Source of the DNA: Conoideocrella luteorostrata | Taxonomy: Eukaryota; Ascomycota; Sordariomycetes; Hypocreales; Clavicipitaceae | Length of the DNA stretch: 64,000 nt | Direction: 5' to 3' | Assembly: GCA_032433595.1 (NCBI GenBank) | Contig: JASWJB010000042.1 | Span: forward strand, 143,683-207,682 | In this document: piece by piece, positions 21,445 to 33,561 of the stretch | Numbering within the stretch: the stretch's first letter is position 1 | Layout: each line of letters begins with the position of its first letter | Program-made: the position numbers and the translations under genes | The notes under the pieces: model-generated | The model's input: the letters and a program-made list of their open reading frames with translations, nothing else | The model's database searches: none | Told to the model about the DNA's origin: nothing

Positions 21445-22620
21445 TGTCGGAATAACGAGCGCCCTGGGCGGTGGGCGACAAACTGTTTCTGCACAGCAAA
21501 CTGGTCCGATCAGGTTCTGAATGTTTTGATATGTGACCAGAACCAGACAGGTCGAGCCGACGGAGAATAAAGATCGTTGAGTCGAGCACAGGCTTTCTCC
21601 TACAAAGTGTCCTTCACGAAGATTACCAAGAAAAAAGTTCGGCAGACGTTGCGCGGAAACAATGGCACCATCAACCCAATCGTTCGCAGCTGGTTGTTAG
21701 GCAAGCAAGGAAAAAAAATTAAGAAAGTCGGTCGTAACGGCGTAGAAATGCGTAAGCGAGCAGCTCCTCAGAATAAGAAGAAAAATGTCTCAATCCTTCG
21801 ATCCAAACGAGCACAAAACGCGGTCGGCGGCAGAGTCAGGGTCATCAGCTGCTGTGGTGGTGGTTGAGGCACAAAATCCACGCTTCCGATGTAGCGGTGG
21901 AGTATAGGGCCTATTCGGAGGCTGTGGGCGGCTACCTAGCAAACACCTTTGGCCAGAAAAGGGCCGCTTGCTTTCAGCCGGTCGCGACGACAAGATTGAA
22001 GCAGACTGGGATGGCGAAAACCCCCGTGGCAAAGCTGACAGCAGGTTTGGAGGACAAGGAACCAAGACTGGAGGTCAACCAGAGTCGAGGTGTTGAGGTG
22101 GCGTCTGGTAGCAATGTGGTGTGCCCTCGGTGTCCCGGAGAGGCTGCCAATAACCGTCGACGTTTGGCGCAGGGGAGACAGTGGCAGTGGGTGGCACGGC
22201 AGCCGGTCACGACTCGCGCTCCTACGTCGTCTCGTCGTCTCGTCGTCTCGATTCGTCGACTGCAGCGGCACGCGAAACAGGTAACGGCACGGTGGAAAAG
22301 AAATGATTGTGCGTAGGAGGGGATAGTGAAAAGAAAAGGGGAGAAGGGGGACCAGCTGCGATGTTCCAGGAGAGGGTTTGAGGAGAGCAACAAAAAAAAA
22401 TTGAGACTGTCGTGTACTAGTAGGTCGATGAGGAAGAACCGACCGGGATGGGGGGGCTGTCCAGCCAGCCGGCCAGCCAGCCCTGCCTGCCATGGGTTCA
22501 ATATCGCCTAGGTCTGGTCCGGTTAACTGGTGCCACCAGACGATAATAGACCTTGACTTTGACACTGCACTGGGCGGACAGTCAACAGCGTGCAATAGTG
22601 GGCACTGGACACTGACCAAG
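21445..22620 (-). promoter_or_regulatory. Probable promoter and long 5' leader of the PIN4-like gene
   Basis: No protein-coding exon is convincing on either strand. On the minus strand the sequence is pyrimidine-rich with TCGTCTCGTCGTCTCG-type repeats near 22230-22255 (+ coordinates) and CCAGCCAGCC runs near 22460. This fits a long leader and promoter. Confidence 0.4.
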
Positions 22621-25600
22621 CAGGTACGGAGTGAATACGGAGTCCCTAGTAGATATTACTTTAGTCGCTCCGTACTCACTTTAGTTAGGCACGAACAAGG
22701 GCCCACTCCAGGATTTCCTTTCCCTCTGGCTGTCCAGGGCCGCGGATCAAGCTCAAATTCATCAACCTCGCGTTGGAACTGTGGATGAACATCAATCTCA
22801 GCCTGCCAACTGACTGGTGGACTAACCAGAGAACAGATTGCCTAGCCAACAAACCAGATTGCCAGACCTCTCCCTGCCGCCTCCTCCCGTCCTCCCTAGC
22901 TGTCCCCTGTCTCTCCCAGCGAGACTTCTCTGTAGATGACTGGCGCAGAGCCAGTACAGTGCGCAGATGCCCACCAAGTTTTCTACCTGTGGGACGATTG
23001 TGGTAGCAGAGCTTGCGGCCAATGAGGGCTGCCATGTACCTTGCCACCGAAGCAGTCGTGCAGAGATACATGCAGCTGACCTGTGAGCGAGGGGGCTAGT
23101 GGGAGCCTTTATGGGGTCATTGGCGGGTCATATTAGGAGCTTATGAAGTTTAGAGGGGTTCAGTTGGCCTTGCACAGCTGACCTGGGTGGCTTCGGCAGG
23201 GGCACGCTGGGGTAAACAAAGACTCCGGCACGGTGCGAATAGTTACTCTCTTTGTCCGGCCGTGGATGAGCCGTCAGACCGAATCCGCCCGCCAACCTGC
23301 TTCCATCATGAATCACTTGACAGGACAGAACAGAAGAAGGCCGCAATCGAGCCCGACCTCCTAGTGCCAGATCTGCGAGCATGCTCCAGTCATCAGAGAT
23401 GCATAAACTCGAGGTCCGTGACACACCTGCATCCCACGCCGCCGCGGTCTGCCGATGATGCACGTGGGGGGGACCATTTATGTACGGTATAGGCGCGGGT
23501 TGCAACTCCAGCTTGCAGTCGTCGACGGGAGACGAATTCTCCCAAGCCGCCTGAAGCCATAAACCACTATTCGCAGCACGAAGTACGGAGTACACACTCT
23601 TTCAACATTTCAGGCGGGCTCTGCCGCCGCCCAGTGCTTCGGCTCGGTGCGCGCTAGTCGTATTAGGGTATAGCCTGTCATTTCGATGAAGTCAACATTG
23701 CGCTTGATTTCAGGAGCCAAACACTTACCCAACACAAAGCCAGCGCTGAACCGGCAGTATTGGACTTTTGATCTCAGGTCTCTGGCCGTCAAATAAGCAT
23801 ATCTTTTATGGGCTGATTTGTACGTTCAGAGGCCACCCGACTCTGCACCTGGTGGCGTCAGGATCATATCTCCTGGAAGAACTTCCATGCCGCAACAAAA
23901 CCTCGGAATGCATGCGCTTGGCGGTAATACATTGTCTCGGTGAATAGTACGCCACTGCAGCCACTAATTCTCTCACAAGCTCGCTGTTCCTGACCGCAGC
24001 CTGTGTGCGCATAGGGATTGGATTAGTCTCAAAGACCCCAGGACGGATTATGTTTGTTCGCAAGCCAGTTCAATCCGCTCGATACGGAGAACAGTACTCC
24101 GTACTCCGTATTCTTATTTCGTACGGAGCAGACGGTAGGTAGTATCTCTCACAGAATCTCAGGACTCCTCTCATCTCTTTCTTCCAGATTCTTTCTAGCG
24201 TTGCGCAACTGCAGTTGTGCATGAAACCGTCATCCCTTGTACCCAAGGGTTCGAAAGCTCCGCGCCGACGTATGGCATAGCTACCATTTGGCATCATCAA
24301 ACTCGTCCCCCTCACATATTCCAGAAACAGTCTCAGTCGAGAGCTCGGGGCCGAGCATGTACTCCGTAAGAGAGTCGAGACTTACGAAAATGGCCGCCGC
24401 AGCATCGCATCTCCAGGCAATTCACCTACCGCGAATACTTAATGGTGCCGCAGAGAGTGAGTATACGGAGTACATGGGAAAAGTTTATCGCCTAGTGCTT
24501 GTGCCCAATGGTATGCGCTCTGGTTGCATTTGTACTCCACTTTGAGGTGCCGGATCCTCTGGAAGGGGGGTCATGTCTGCTTTTCTACAATAACAATTAG
24601 GCGAAGAGATCATCTCATTACCGCCCCGACGGGCGCGGCCATGGTGGCGGGAGCATGGTCAATCAGGTCAACTATACCTATGGAGGCATGGTGTCGTCTA
24701 CAAGCAGCTTGTCAAGATGAGCCCTCGACTGGAGGGAGTTATTGTACGGAAGTAGTTACTCAAAATGTCGGGTGTGGCTAAAGCGGGCTGACCAGCTAGT
24801 AGTTATGAGCCATCCAATCTCGTCCTGATAACCAGACATTCGAGCTGCTTTCTTCTTCTTCCCCTGATCCAGTCAAGGCAATGTCTCTCGTCTTTAGAAA
24901 CTTGTTCTGAGTTTTGCCACTCAGTGTTTCTAATGTACGGAGTACTCCGTACGATTGTTAGCTATGTCCCCGCATGTGGACTCGAGCGCGGACTTGCTGG
25001 CCTGGTGACGGTTGATACTCGCCGCCTTGCACCAAAATTGATCTGGCCGGCCCTTACGGAGTGCAGTAACTAATTAGCTTCTGGTGGTTTGCGTGGCCTC
25101 CTGTTCATCACTCAGCTCCATTTAAACCTTATCCATTCATGCCCAACCCGCCCATCCTTCTTCCCGTCCTCATTTCCAAATACCCTGCTAGCATGACCAG
25201 TGTGCCGCAAGCCGGGCTCGTAGTCTTCACTAGCTAGCCTCTGCCTCTTCAAGCTGAGAACAGGCAGGGCGTGACGTGCGTACGCATGCACTCCGTACAC
25301 TAATGCCCAGAACTCCGGATTTCAAAGAATACGCAGAGAATATTGTACGGAGAACGGAGTATTGTACAGCACAATGCGGCCGGCACACAGCGGGATGAAA
25401 TACGGCACTGACGAATCGGAAACCATGCTCGGTACCGGCGTGGTGACCCGGACAGGGATTCTTGGAAGTCCGGGCTGGCGCCAAAGTTCCGCGGCCCACT
25501 GTCACGAGGACCCCTTTTTCAAGAAATCAGACAGACTCATGTCAGATGAGATCACCACTGCACGGAGGTGCTGCTACGCAGTTATCTGGTTCGAGTTGTC

Positions 25601-27695
25601 AGGAGTCTGTCTCAAGAAGGAAGGGGGCCCCATGTTGTTCCCCCGCGCACCTGGTGGTCAGCCATTTGCTCAAGAGCGGGAACCTGTCCCTTTCGATGTG
25701 TCGGGCAGCTGCAACATTGTACGAGATTGTGGCAGTCAGTATCTACGCGATGACGCACAGCTGTGCCAGGGCATCCAGGACCTCATGTCTCCAAGTCTCC
25801 AAGTCTCCAATCCGAGATCTTCAAGTCTCCACGATATGTACTCCGTAGATGTATGTGCAATGTGCAACCTGTTCCCCAACCTGCATGCTCGATGATCGCA
25901 CTGTGTGTGGCAGCAACTCGGCATGGCTCGCAGACTCTCTGCAGACTCTCGATCCTCCGTTCTCACACCCCCTCATTCACGCATAATAATAGCTCAGCGC
26001 CGGTCCGGTCTGGTTTGGTCTGAGGTGTGATGAGGTCCGATGAGGTCTGATGAGGTCCTTCCCCCGCCCCCCACCATCCATCCGGCTTCCCTGCTTGCCT
26101 GCCTCCCTCCCGCCAGATCATCTGGTATTTACATACTCCGTACTTCGTCAGCAGACCTCCTTTTTAATGTGAAAGGGTGCCCACTACTAACTACGGAGCA
26201 CTACGTACGCATCTTCAGACGGCAGGGCATGTGCGGCTGATGTACGAAGTACTGTACGGATGGATATATTGCCTTGCTTTTTGCGGAGTACTCACCACAT
26301 TAATTTCATGCAGGCTTTTAGGGTAACTTAGATCGTGAATTTGTGCCATGCGAACACAATCACAGACCCGCTTGCCCTCACTCATTACAACTCGCTTGTC
26401 GTTGTCTTGAAATTGGCGTGAATATCGAGGGGCACAACTGAATGTGGGCAGCTTACCCAGAAACATTACGCCTTTGCGACGAACCTTGCTTCTCCTGTGG
26501 CTGTCCGATTTGGGGCCTTGCCTTCCTTCTCTGCAGTCTCCTGTGCGACGAAAGCATCGCACGCCGTATCTTGTGCCACAGCAACGTCTAAAATAAGTCA
26601 ATGCGGTTGATACGCCTATCCAAAGCAGAACCCTCAGCACTTTTGTCGCACGTTTTTGCACCCAAGCATGTGTTCCTGTGCATGTAGCAAGCTCATGAGG
26701 TACCTACGACGTTGCGCAGCAAAAGTTTCCATGGGCTATATCGAGCTCTCCCACGCGCCCAGCCGACTCGCCGTGCATGTGAGGAGTAACCTACTCCGTA
26801 CTAACTATGCAGCAGCCGCATGATGCATGCTTATATGCTGTGCAGGGCTGTATATTGGACGGGCCCCCTGCGATCGGAGCACGACCATCGGCCATGCGAC
26901 CTTCGGGTCGGGTTCCATTCGAACGAGATGCGCCGCCTTGTCCTACCGTGCCGTGCCGTATTCGAGATTTGACGTGGAATACAGCTCGGCAATGTCGTAA
27001 TCAGATTGGGTGTGGAATATAGTGCATGGGTCTTGCTGTACTCCGTATGCTATATTTTGCTGCGTTGGACGCTCTGACTCTCTTTTGTTTCCTTTTTGCA
27101 CCTGCGCGGAGGGTCACGGAATGCGACGCTTGGTTGACACGAGACAACATAGCATGGTTATATACCCAATAGCGCATATGCATTGCATGATTCTCTCAAT
27201 TCAGAGCCAGCGTGATTTGTCATTTGTGGCAACTTGCCCAGCGTGCTTTGTCCGCGAAGAAGTGCCCCCTTTGTCGATGCACGACGGCGCAGCTGTAAAT
27301 GGCGCGCAGGGCTTTTGACACTCCGTGTGTTAGAGCTCTGTCTAATTTGCAGGCCCTCTCAAATGCTACTTGAACTACGGAGCACATGCCATTAATGGTG
27401 AATGTAAACTGCTGAATCGTAATGAAGTTTGGTATGTAGAGATGCTGTTAACAGTAAAACGACCGTTGTTTTGCTGGTTGTTTGCGGCAGCCGACAAGAG
27501 CATCACGACAGAAGGATTCAACATTCACCAAAGCAGCAACACCCCCCGGAGCAACCCGGCCTTCCGATAATGAAACGGAGAGAAATCGAGTACTTATATT
27601 TTCAACGCTATCTTCCACCTTGGCTCTCTCTGCGCCCTTCAAAACCTCCGAATCGTCAATCAGTACATTAAGTACAGGGTAGTAGCTAATAAGAT
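22621..27695. other. Five-kilobase gene-empty region rich in the motif TACGGAGTAC
   Basis: Open frames here are short, overlap on both strands and show no recognisable domain. The distinctive content is repeated full or partial copies of TACGGAGTAC in both orientations, for example at 23584, 24098-24128, 24358, 24464, 24935, 25344, 25838, 26142, 26789 and 27038. A four-unit 10-bp tandem (TGAGGTCTGA-like) lies at 26021-26060 and CAAGTCTC repeats near 25795-25830. The region may harbour unrecognised non-coding transcripts; none can be supported. Confidence 0.6.
24935..24952. repeat. Perfect 18-bp palindrome made of two inverted TACGGAGTAC motifs
   Basis: GTACGGAGTACTCCGTAC reads the same on both strands. 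It is the densest instance of the dispersed TACGGAGTAC family found between 22.6 and 27.4 kb and sporadically elsewhere (2522, 37412, 43659). Confidence 0.9.
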
Positions 27696-29384
27696 TTACC
27701 CATCAATTCCTGGCATTGGAGGCGGGTCGATAAAGATTACTGCCGTCAAGGGATCATCATCGTCACCCAAGCTCGCGTACAAATCGAACTTAAGGAAAGT
27801 CTGGTTGCTGAATCTGTTCAAATGCCAACGACCATCGCCAAGGGAAATCTTAATGGTATCGTCAGGACCAACGTCACCTTGCAGTTTAAGATGGCAAGTT
27901 GCCTTCGTGCCGGGTTGACGGTCCCAAGCGGTAGCCCGGAGTTCTGTAATGGGATGTGTAGGGGTATAGACCGTTCCATCTGGCCATGAGGGAGACTGGA
28001 GCCCGGGGTCTGGAAATAATTCTTCTGTTCTTGTCTCAAGCGCATGCGTCACGTCGTTACGGCGCCGACGATTTCTTCTTGACTGGGTTGGATCGTATGG
28101 TAGAACAGGCACTCTAATGGGCAGAGCGAAATGAGGGCCGCCCTGGCCGGTCCAAAATGAACTGGCGTCTATAAGTTTAAACTCGTTGTGGGGCTGTCTA
28201 AGCTCTTCGACAACTTGCGAGATGAGCGTCCATGCTGACGGGAGGCGATCGGATCCAATGAGGTATTCCTTCGTCATAACCTCGTGGGTCTTGAGACCGA
28301 GCTCATTGCAGAGCATGATACGTATGATCCTCCTAACACCCATGATGGCCGTCCTGGGTGTTCCACATCCGTCGGGAATCCAATCCCGCATGTATAGTCC
28401 ACTCTCGAATGGCTCTTGACGCGATCGCCTGCAAACGTCAAAATCGGCCCTCTCAACACCATCGTCCAGCGTGTTCATCACATGCCCAACTTGGTTCCTT
28501 AGCATATCCATCAACCATATAATACAGAGATACCCCGAGTCTCGAATGTCTGGTTGATGAGTAACGCCTGGCACGAAATAGCGAAACGTGTGCGCCATGC
28601 CCAGCGCATTCCAAAACTCGATCCAGAAATGGACACACGATTTGATCCGCTCGCCCCTGAACTCCGCATCACCGCAGTCAAAAATGTATAGCTCGCCCCT
28701 TAAGCGATCAAATATCGTCATGCCCCATTGGTGATGGCCGTACATAACAGGCACGACAACAAACCTTCTTCCCCAGATTTCGAGTTTGCACAGCTCTGAG
28801 CCCCTGAGGTCCTCGCCGTTGACAAACTGCCCCAGCTTGGTCGGCATGCCGAAGCTCTCATTCCACGCCTCCTCGAATGATACTGACCTTTCACGCTGGG
28901 CGGGCTCGGTAGACACACCTCTGAATTGGTACGGCTCAAAGAACCCCATGGATTCGTGCATCCCGTATGAGACGATGCGCACCAAGGCTCCCATCTCAGC
29001 GGTATTGAGGTTGTTTTGACTGGACTGCATGGTCCGGTTGAGGAGAATACGTACAATGACGACATGGGCGAACCACGATGCCCCGCGGTACTTTTCAGTC
29101 TCCCTGTCAAAGGGTTGCATGGGCCGTAAGTGGCGATAAGGGCCTGTTATCGGGTCAAACATTCTCCTGCGAAGGGCCTCCCGCTCGTCGCTGCTGCGCC
29201 AGTCAATGTCTGTATTAAGACGGTGGGCGGGGGGCTTTCGGGACTCTTGGGACTCCTCTGCGGCATACGCGCTGGGCCATACTGTCCGGGGAAGAAATTG
29301 CGGGAGTTGGACATGATCCTTGACAGCTTCGTTGACATCGTGAAACTTCCCCGGGTACAGGGTGACAACGCCGAGAATGTTCAT
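27696..29384 (-). CDS. Ulp1/C48-like cysteine-protease-fold protein with Ser at the expected nucleophile
   Basis: A single-exon gene of about 562 aa starts at the ATG at 29384 (MNILGVVTLYPGK). The central part resembles the Ulp1/adenain protease fold: GHHQWGMTIFD would supply the His, YIFDCGDAEF the Asp, and HQPDIRDSGYLC the oxyanion Gln and the nucleophile loop. Active Ulp1 enzymes have D-C-G there; this protein has D-S-G, encoded by GAC TCG GGG. A Cys lies three residues later. It is therefore either an inactive relative, a Ser-nucleophile variant, or uses a shifted Cys. The C-terminal 100 residues look like a separate beta-rich domain. No zinc finger or transposase is visible beside it. 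The fold call is from motif spacing only. Confidence 0.65.
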   Translation of the reverse strand: MNILGVVTLYPGKFHDVNEAVKDHVQLPQFLPRTVWPSAYAAEESQESRKPPAHRLNTDIDWRSSDEREALRRRMFDPITGPYRHLRPMQPFDRETEKYRGASWFAHVVIVRILLNRTMQSSQNNLNTAEMGALVRIVSYGMHESMGFFEPYQFRGVSTEPAQRERSVSFEEAWNESFGMPTKLGQFVNGEDLRGSELCKLEIWGRRFVVVPVMYGHHQWGMTIFDRLRGELYIFDCGDAEFRGERIKSCVHFWIEFWNALGMAHTFRYFVPGVTHQPDIRDSGYLCIIWLMDMLRNQVGHVMNTLDDGVERADFDVCRRSRQEPFESGLYMRDWIPDGCGTPRTAIMGVRRIIRIMLCNELGLKTHEVMTKEYLIGSDRLPSAWTLISQVVEELRQPHNEFKLIDASSFWTGQGGPHFALPIRVPVLPYDPTQSRRNRRRRNDVTHALETRTEELFPDPGLQSPSWPDGTVYTPTHPITELRATAWDRQPGTKATCHLKLQGDVGPDDTIKISLGDGRWHLNRFSNQTFLKFDLYASLGDDDDPLTAVIFIDPPPMPGIDG

Positions 29385-30203
29385 GCTGGTAATATATATG
29401 TAGATGCGGATTTTTGTCAGACTTGGGAAATTGCTATGGAGTAAGCGGTTTGACGCATTCAACAGGACGAACGAGTATGGCAGCACGGGACACTATATAT
29501 CCGCACATGGTGTTTGTTAGCTGTCCTGGACGTTTGTTAACAGATTGAAGTGAGGAAAGCTTGACAGCTTGGTTGGGTCGTTGTGAATGACTTTGGAAAC
29601 CTGAAGCGCAGACGGGCAGCATGTTGCATTCGTGATTGGGAACAATCAAGCTATCAGCAAAGGGACAAAGGCTGAGTGGCATCGTGACTATGCACGGCAA
29701 ACGTCATTATCAAGACTGTGTTGAAGAAAGACCGCATGCAAGTACAGATAGAGCTTAAAGTTGCGATTGTTCTTTGGCGCTGTGAATCGTCCGGAAATGT
29801 GTCGACAGCCTTTTGCAACTACAACAGGAATACAGTGTTCCCCTTTGTCTATTGCCTTTGGCGAGGAGAAACTGGACCTCGACCCAAATCTCGCCTTTCT
29901 GTAGCAGTGACTGAAGAGTGACTCCAAATTTGCACAAAGGCGCGTTTGACGGGACGGTTGGTGCCGTGCGTAGACTAGTCGCCTTTAACCCGGAAGATCT
30001 CTTTCAATTTCAGCCTTTTATCAATAGGATAATGGTTACACGTGAGTAAAGTAGACGAACCGCGGCCGCAATTTCCACGATAGCGTGCGCATGGGTGGCA
30101 GAGCAGCTATCAGTTTCACAGCATCCATGCTGAATATGTTATGGTCATGTGCAATTTTGCCATTTGAAATGCCACGGAGGCTGAGCGAATAACCCATCAA
30201 CGC
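29385..30203. other. Intergenic region, promoter side of the C48-like gene
   Basis: No gene is recognised. Short open frames here lack domain or splice support. Confidence 0.5.
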
Positions 30204-30683
30204 TCAATTCCCTCCTTTAACCAGTTTCGAAAGGTTTATTTTCATCAGAGGCAGCCTTCTCCCAGGGATGACCTCGCTCGCCACCTCGCCAACCCTTACC
30301 GCCCCCATCTTCAAATAAAATCCCTCTGCGTATGGATCGGCTTCGATACAGAAATGTTCAAAGCCTTGTTTGGCCGCCTTGCCCAACGCATCTTGCCATA
30401 AAAGTCGCCCAATACCTTTTTCTATGCTACTTGGCGAAACCCACAGATGAGCCAGAACCCCGGCCGGCGGCGTTCCGGTGACTTGGTAAAAACCAACTAC
30501 TTTACCATCTTGTTCGGAGACAACGTAAGAGCCGTGTGAAATCTGGTCTGGAGTGATTGTGAGTACTCCGCGACAATTGCTCATAAAAGTCTCGTCATAG
30601 CCCCAGTGGGCTTTTGCGCCGAGGGCGATGTCGCTCAGGATGGCTGCTTCGTTGGAATGAGCGGGGCGAAGGACAGTTTTCAT
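30204..30683 (-). CDS. GNAT-family N-acetyltransferase
   Basis: The intronless gene encodes 159 aa from the ATG at 30683; upstream in-frame codons are not ATG. The GNAT fold is visible: an N-terminal helix with LGAKAHWGYDETF, a strand with VVGFYQVTG, motif A as LWVSPSSIEKGIGRLLW (the acetyl-CoA pyrophosphate loop EKGIGR), and a C-terminal ADPYAEGFYLKMGAVRVGE. The small-molecule or protein substrate is unknown. Absence of introns and the compact bacterial-style architecture (AxxSxxxWGY start region) suggest ancient transfer from bacteria, which is inference. It is divergent from HTZ1, with 1.37 kb between start codons. Confidence 0.88.
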   Translation of the reverse strand: MKTVLRPAHSNEAAILSDIALGAKAHWGYDETFMSNCRGVLTITPDQISHGSYVVSEQDGKVVGFYQVTGTPPAGVLAHLWVSPSSIEKGIGRLLWQDALGKAAKQGFEHFCIEADPYAEGFYLKMGAVRVGEVASEVIPGRRLPLMKINLSKLVKGGN

Positions 30684-32054
30684 CACAGCAGTAGAGCAGT
30701 TAATCGAAGCGCGTATGATATATATTTTGAGATGTTCTGTTGACAAGGTAGATTTCGTCAGCAGATGCGTAATGAGCCTTGAGAGCGCAATGCAGAGTGC
30801 AGACAGAGCTCGGTGTCGCCACGACACTCTGCCCAAGCTGCGATGCTCCGTTTCTGTGGCTGCCACGTCTCATTCTATGCCCCAGCCACAGCGGGACAGC
30901 CCAGCTGCGACAGGTGGCGTCTGGTGGGACCGCTGATGGCCCGGTGAGATCTGGGCTTGGGGCTATCGGCGACATCTGGCTGACTATGGCTTCCACCTCA
31001 TCGCACGTTCCTCAAGATGCAGATGCAGCTTCATCCGGCATCTGCAGGCTATTAATGGTATCCTTGGTAAGGCCCCAGACCACCGAAGCTAAATGACAGG
31101 AAGCAGCGGTATTCCATCATGCAACGCCTCTCCTCGGGGTCGCGGGGCCAACTGATGAGGATGGGTGCCTCCAGAGTCTCCTTCTCGTTGATGTTGGCAA
31201 CTGACGGCCGGCTTGATAGCCTGGCTTGACTCTACATCCAGAAGACTTCTGGTCGGGACATGTCGAAAAACCGGTGCCCTTTCACACAGAAAAACCAAAA
31301 GCAGCAGAAAGCGAAAACACACGGCAACGTCGTGCAGACACGTCTCTCGCCTCTTGCGACACCCGCCGTCGTGCTGCCTGCGATCCTCTCTGCGTGCCTC
31401 TACAAGAGCTGCACGACTGGTCCCTGTGCTCCGCCGGAGTTGTCCTTGATCATGTGACCAGCAGATGGCCGCAGATGGCCGGAATGGAGCTTGCTTCCGA
31501 ATGCGGACGCGCAGCGTACTAAGAATGTCAACAACTTCTTCGAAAAGCGGGCCTACCATGGCATTGCCGCCTCGTCACTGGTGGACGGCGGAGCAGCCAG
31601 GCGACAAGGCGACCAGACGACCAGGCGACCAGTCCCAGGAGCGCCAGCAGTGTCGGTCGGAGTGGCTGCAGAGGCTGATCCAGAGCCAACAGTTGTGCCA
31701 GCTTTGGAGCTAGGCTGCATGTGCGCTGTGCCTACTGGCATTGTTTGCGCGGCCGCTGCTCAGAGCTGCTTACCTTTCAGGCATTGATCGCGCCACAGTG
31801 ACGCCTGCGGTGCCGCAATGAACAACAACAACATTGCATCAGCACCCATCGCCTCTCCGCGCTCCTCTCGTCTGCCCAGCCTAAATTTCTGCCACCTCCG
31901 CTGCCTACCCCCCCCCAATTCTTCACATCCCACCATCCATCTACTCGTCCATCACCGTCGGAACGCGTCTCTTGCCATCGAATTTCGCTCTCCAGCTTTC
32001 GCACCCGTTTAATTTATCTCGCTTTCGCGTCTTTCCAACTCAACTCCAGCAAAC
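30684..32054. promoter_or_regulatory. Divergent intergenic region between the GNAT and H2A.Z genes
   Basis: No exon is supported; several overlapping open frames on both strands have no domain. A GCGACCAG-type repeat lies at about 31605-31635. The C/T-rich last 200 bases before 32055 look like a 5' leader of the histone gene. Confidence 0.5.
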
Positions 32055-33002
32055 ATGCCCGGCGGTAAGGGAAAGTCTTCTGGTGGTAAGAGCTCCGGAG
32101 GCAAGACGAGCGCCGAGGGCCACAAGAAACAGCAGAGCCACTCCGCACGAGCTGGTCTCCAGGTAAGAAACAGTGACTCCCTCGCGCGTTCCGTGAATTT
32201 GCGATCCAACTATACTGGTACTGGCCGACGAACGTTTCTTGGATTGACAACCTCGCGCACGCGCATCTCGACCTGCCCCGATGGCTGCAGAGTAGCCTCC
32301 TGATTTCCTTCTACTCAGACCGCCGTTCAGCGAATGCATCGACGCGTCATTCGGTCGGCTATCTCGGCTGCGCAATCGACGAGTTCATGTCTACCGAGCA
32401 GCACTAATTGCCGTTCAAGACATGTCGTCGTGTCAGCCAGTCTCCGTTTCGGCGTTTGGTCGCGATCACGACGATAGGAAAAGAAAAGAGAACGGCTGGC
32501 GCACAAGAAAATATTCTTCGACCATCATAGCGTCAATCGCAAAATCAACGGCCGGCTGGATGATATTTTACTGACCAACTGTATTAGTTCCCTTGCGGTC
32601 GTGTCAAGCGTTTCCTCAAGCAGAACACCCAGAACAAGATGCGTGTCGGGGCCAAAGCTGCTGTCTACGTTACCGCTGTCCTGGAATACCTCACTGCTGA
32701 GGTGCTCGAATTAGCAGGCGTAAGTTCCCATTGCCCCCTATCCAGGACTTTCTGGCGTCATCGACTGTGCACCGCTGCCTATTGATGACCACCAGCTAAC
32801 CTGTCTGAAGAACGCTGCCAAGGACCTCAAGGTCAAACGTATCACCCCTCGCCATCTGCAACTGGCCATTCGTGGTGACGAAGAGTTGGATACCCTGATT
32901 CGTGCCACCATTGCTTTTGGTGGTGTCCTGCCACACATCAACCGAGCCCTGCTACTCAAGGTCGAGCAGAAGAAGAAGAAGGCCCAGGCTATCGAGGCAT
33001 AA
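32055..33002 (+). CDS. HTZ1: Histone variant H2A.Z
   Basis: Three exons, 32055-32162, 32588-32719 and 32811-33002, encode 143 aa. The introns are 425 nt (unusually long here) and 91 nt, both phase 0. The Lys/Gly/Ser-rich tail is followed by the histone fold: [59 protein letters not shown] and [12 protein letters not shown]. The last two are H2A.Z hallmarks, including GGVLPHIN in place of the usual Gln-Ala-Val docking sequence of canonical H2A. H2A.Z replaces H2A at promoter-flanking nucleosomes through the SWR1 complex. The long first intron sits at the end of the tail-coding exon and could hold regulatory sequence. It is a core gene with a confident structure. Confidence 0.97.
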
Positions 33003-33561
33003 TGTGCTCTCTACGCCGTCCGATTTCAGGCTTTTGATTTGTTCTTGATACTTTTGGTTCTGGGTCGAGGAGTGTTTCTTTATGTTTACGGATCAGGGAA
33101 ATTTGCGGATATGATGTTGGTTTGTATTTGAATATGGAGCGCTCACGCGTGCTCAAGAAGGGGAAACGAAATTAACAGTCCTTGTATTCCGCGACAACGC
33201 TGCTGTAGCCGGCTCAAGGTTCTCACGATGAACGTGCGTGAAGGAGAGTTGAGTCGTGGTGAATGATGCCACGTTAGATAGAAGCTCATTCGATCAAACC
33301 CGGCGTACCAGCAGGACGGCTTAATGTACAGGTAGTAATATAGGTTTCTGATCACCTGGATGAAATAAACGGGCTGTTGCATACGTGCAGCAGCTAGGAC
33401 GCGTCGAGCAGAGTGTTCATTCAAACCAGTGATGCCTGGGTCTCAAAACTATGTGCATGGTAGTGTACTCCTTCAGTCCAGCTAATTCATATCGGATCCC
33501 TGATGCCTCTGTCTTCGCAGCAATGTTTCCGTATCAGTCAGATCCAGCCCATTTGTTGTCT
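33003..33561. other. Intergenic region between convergent genes
   Basis: 3' flanks of HTZ1 and the Cys-rich gene; no feature is recognised. Confidence 0.5.

Noticed and set aside
21577..22619. Several open frames of 60-227 codons on both strands upstream of the PIN4-like gene
   Set aside because: Low complexity (Ser/Pro/Arg-rich), mutually overlapping, and without start context or splice signals; a long 5' leader explains them better.
31089..31559. Minus-strand frame of 156 codons between the GNAT and H2A.Z genes
   Set aside because: No recognisable domain, no ATG-supported start, and overlapping frames of similar length on the other strand.
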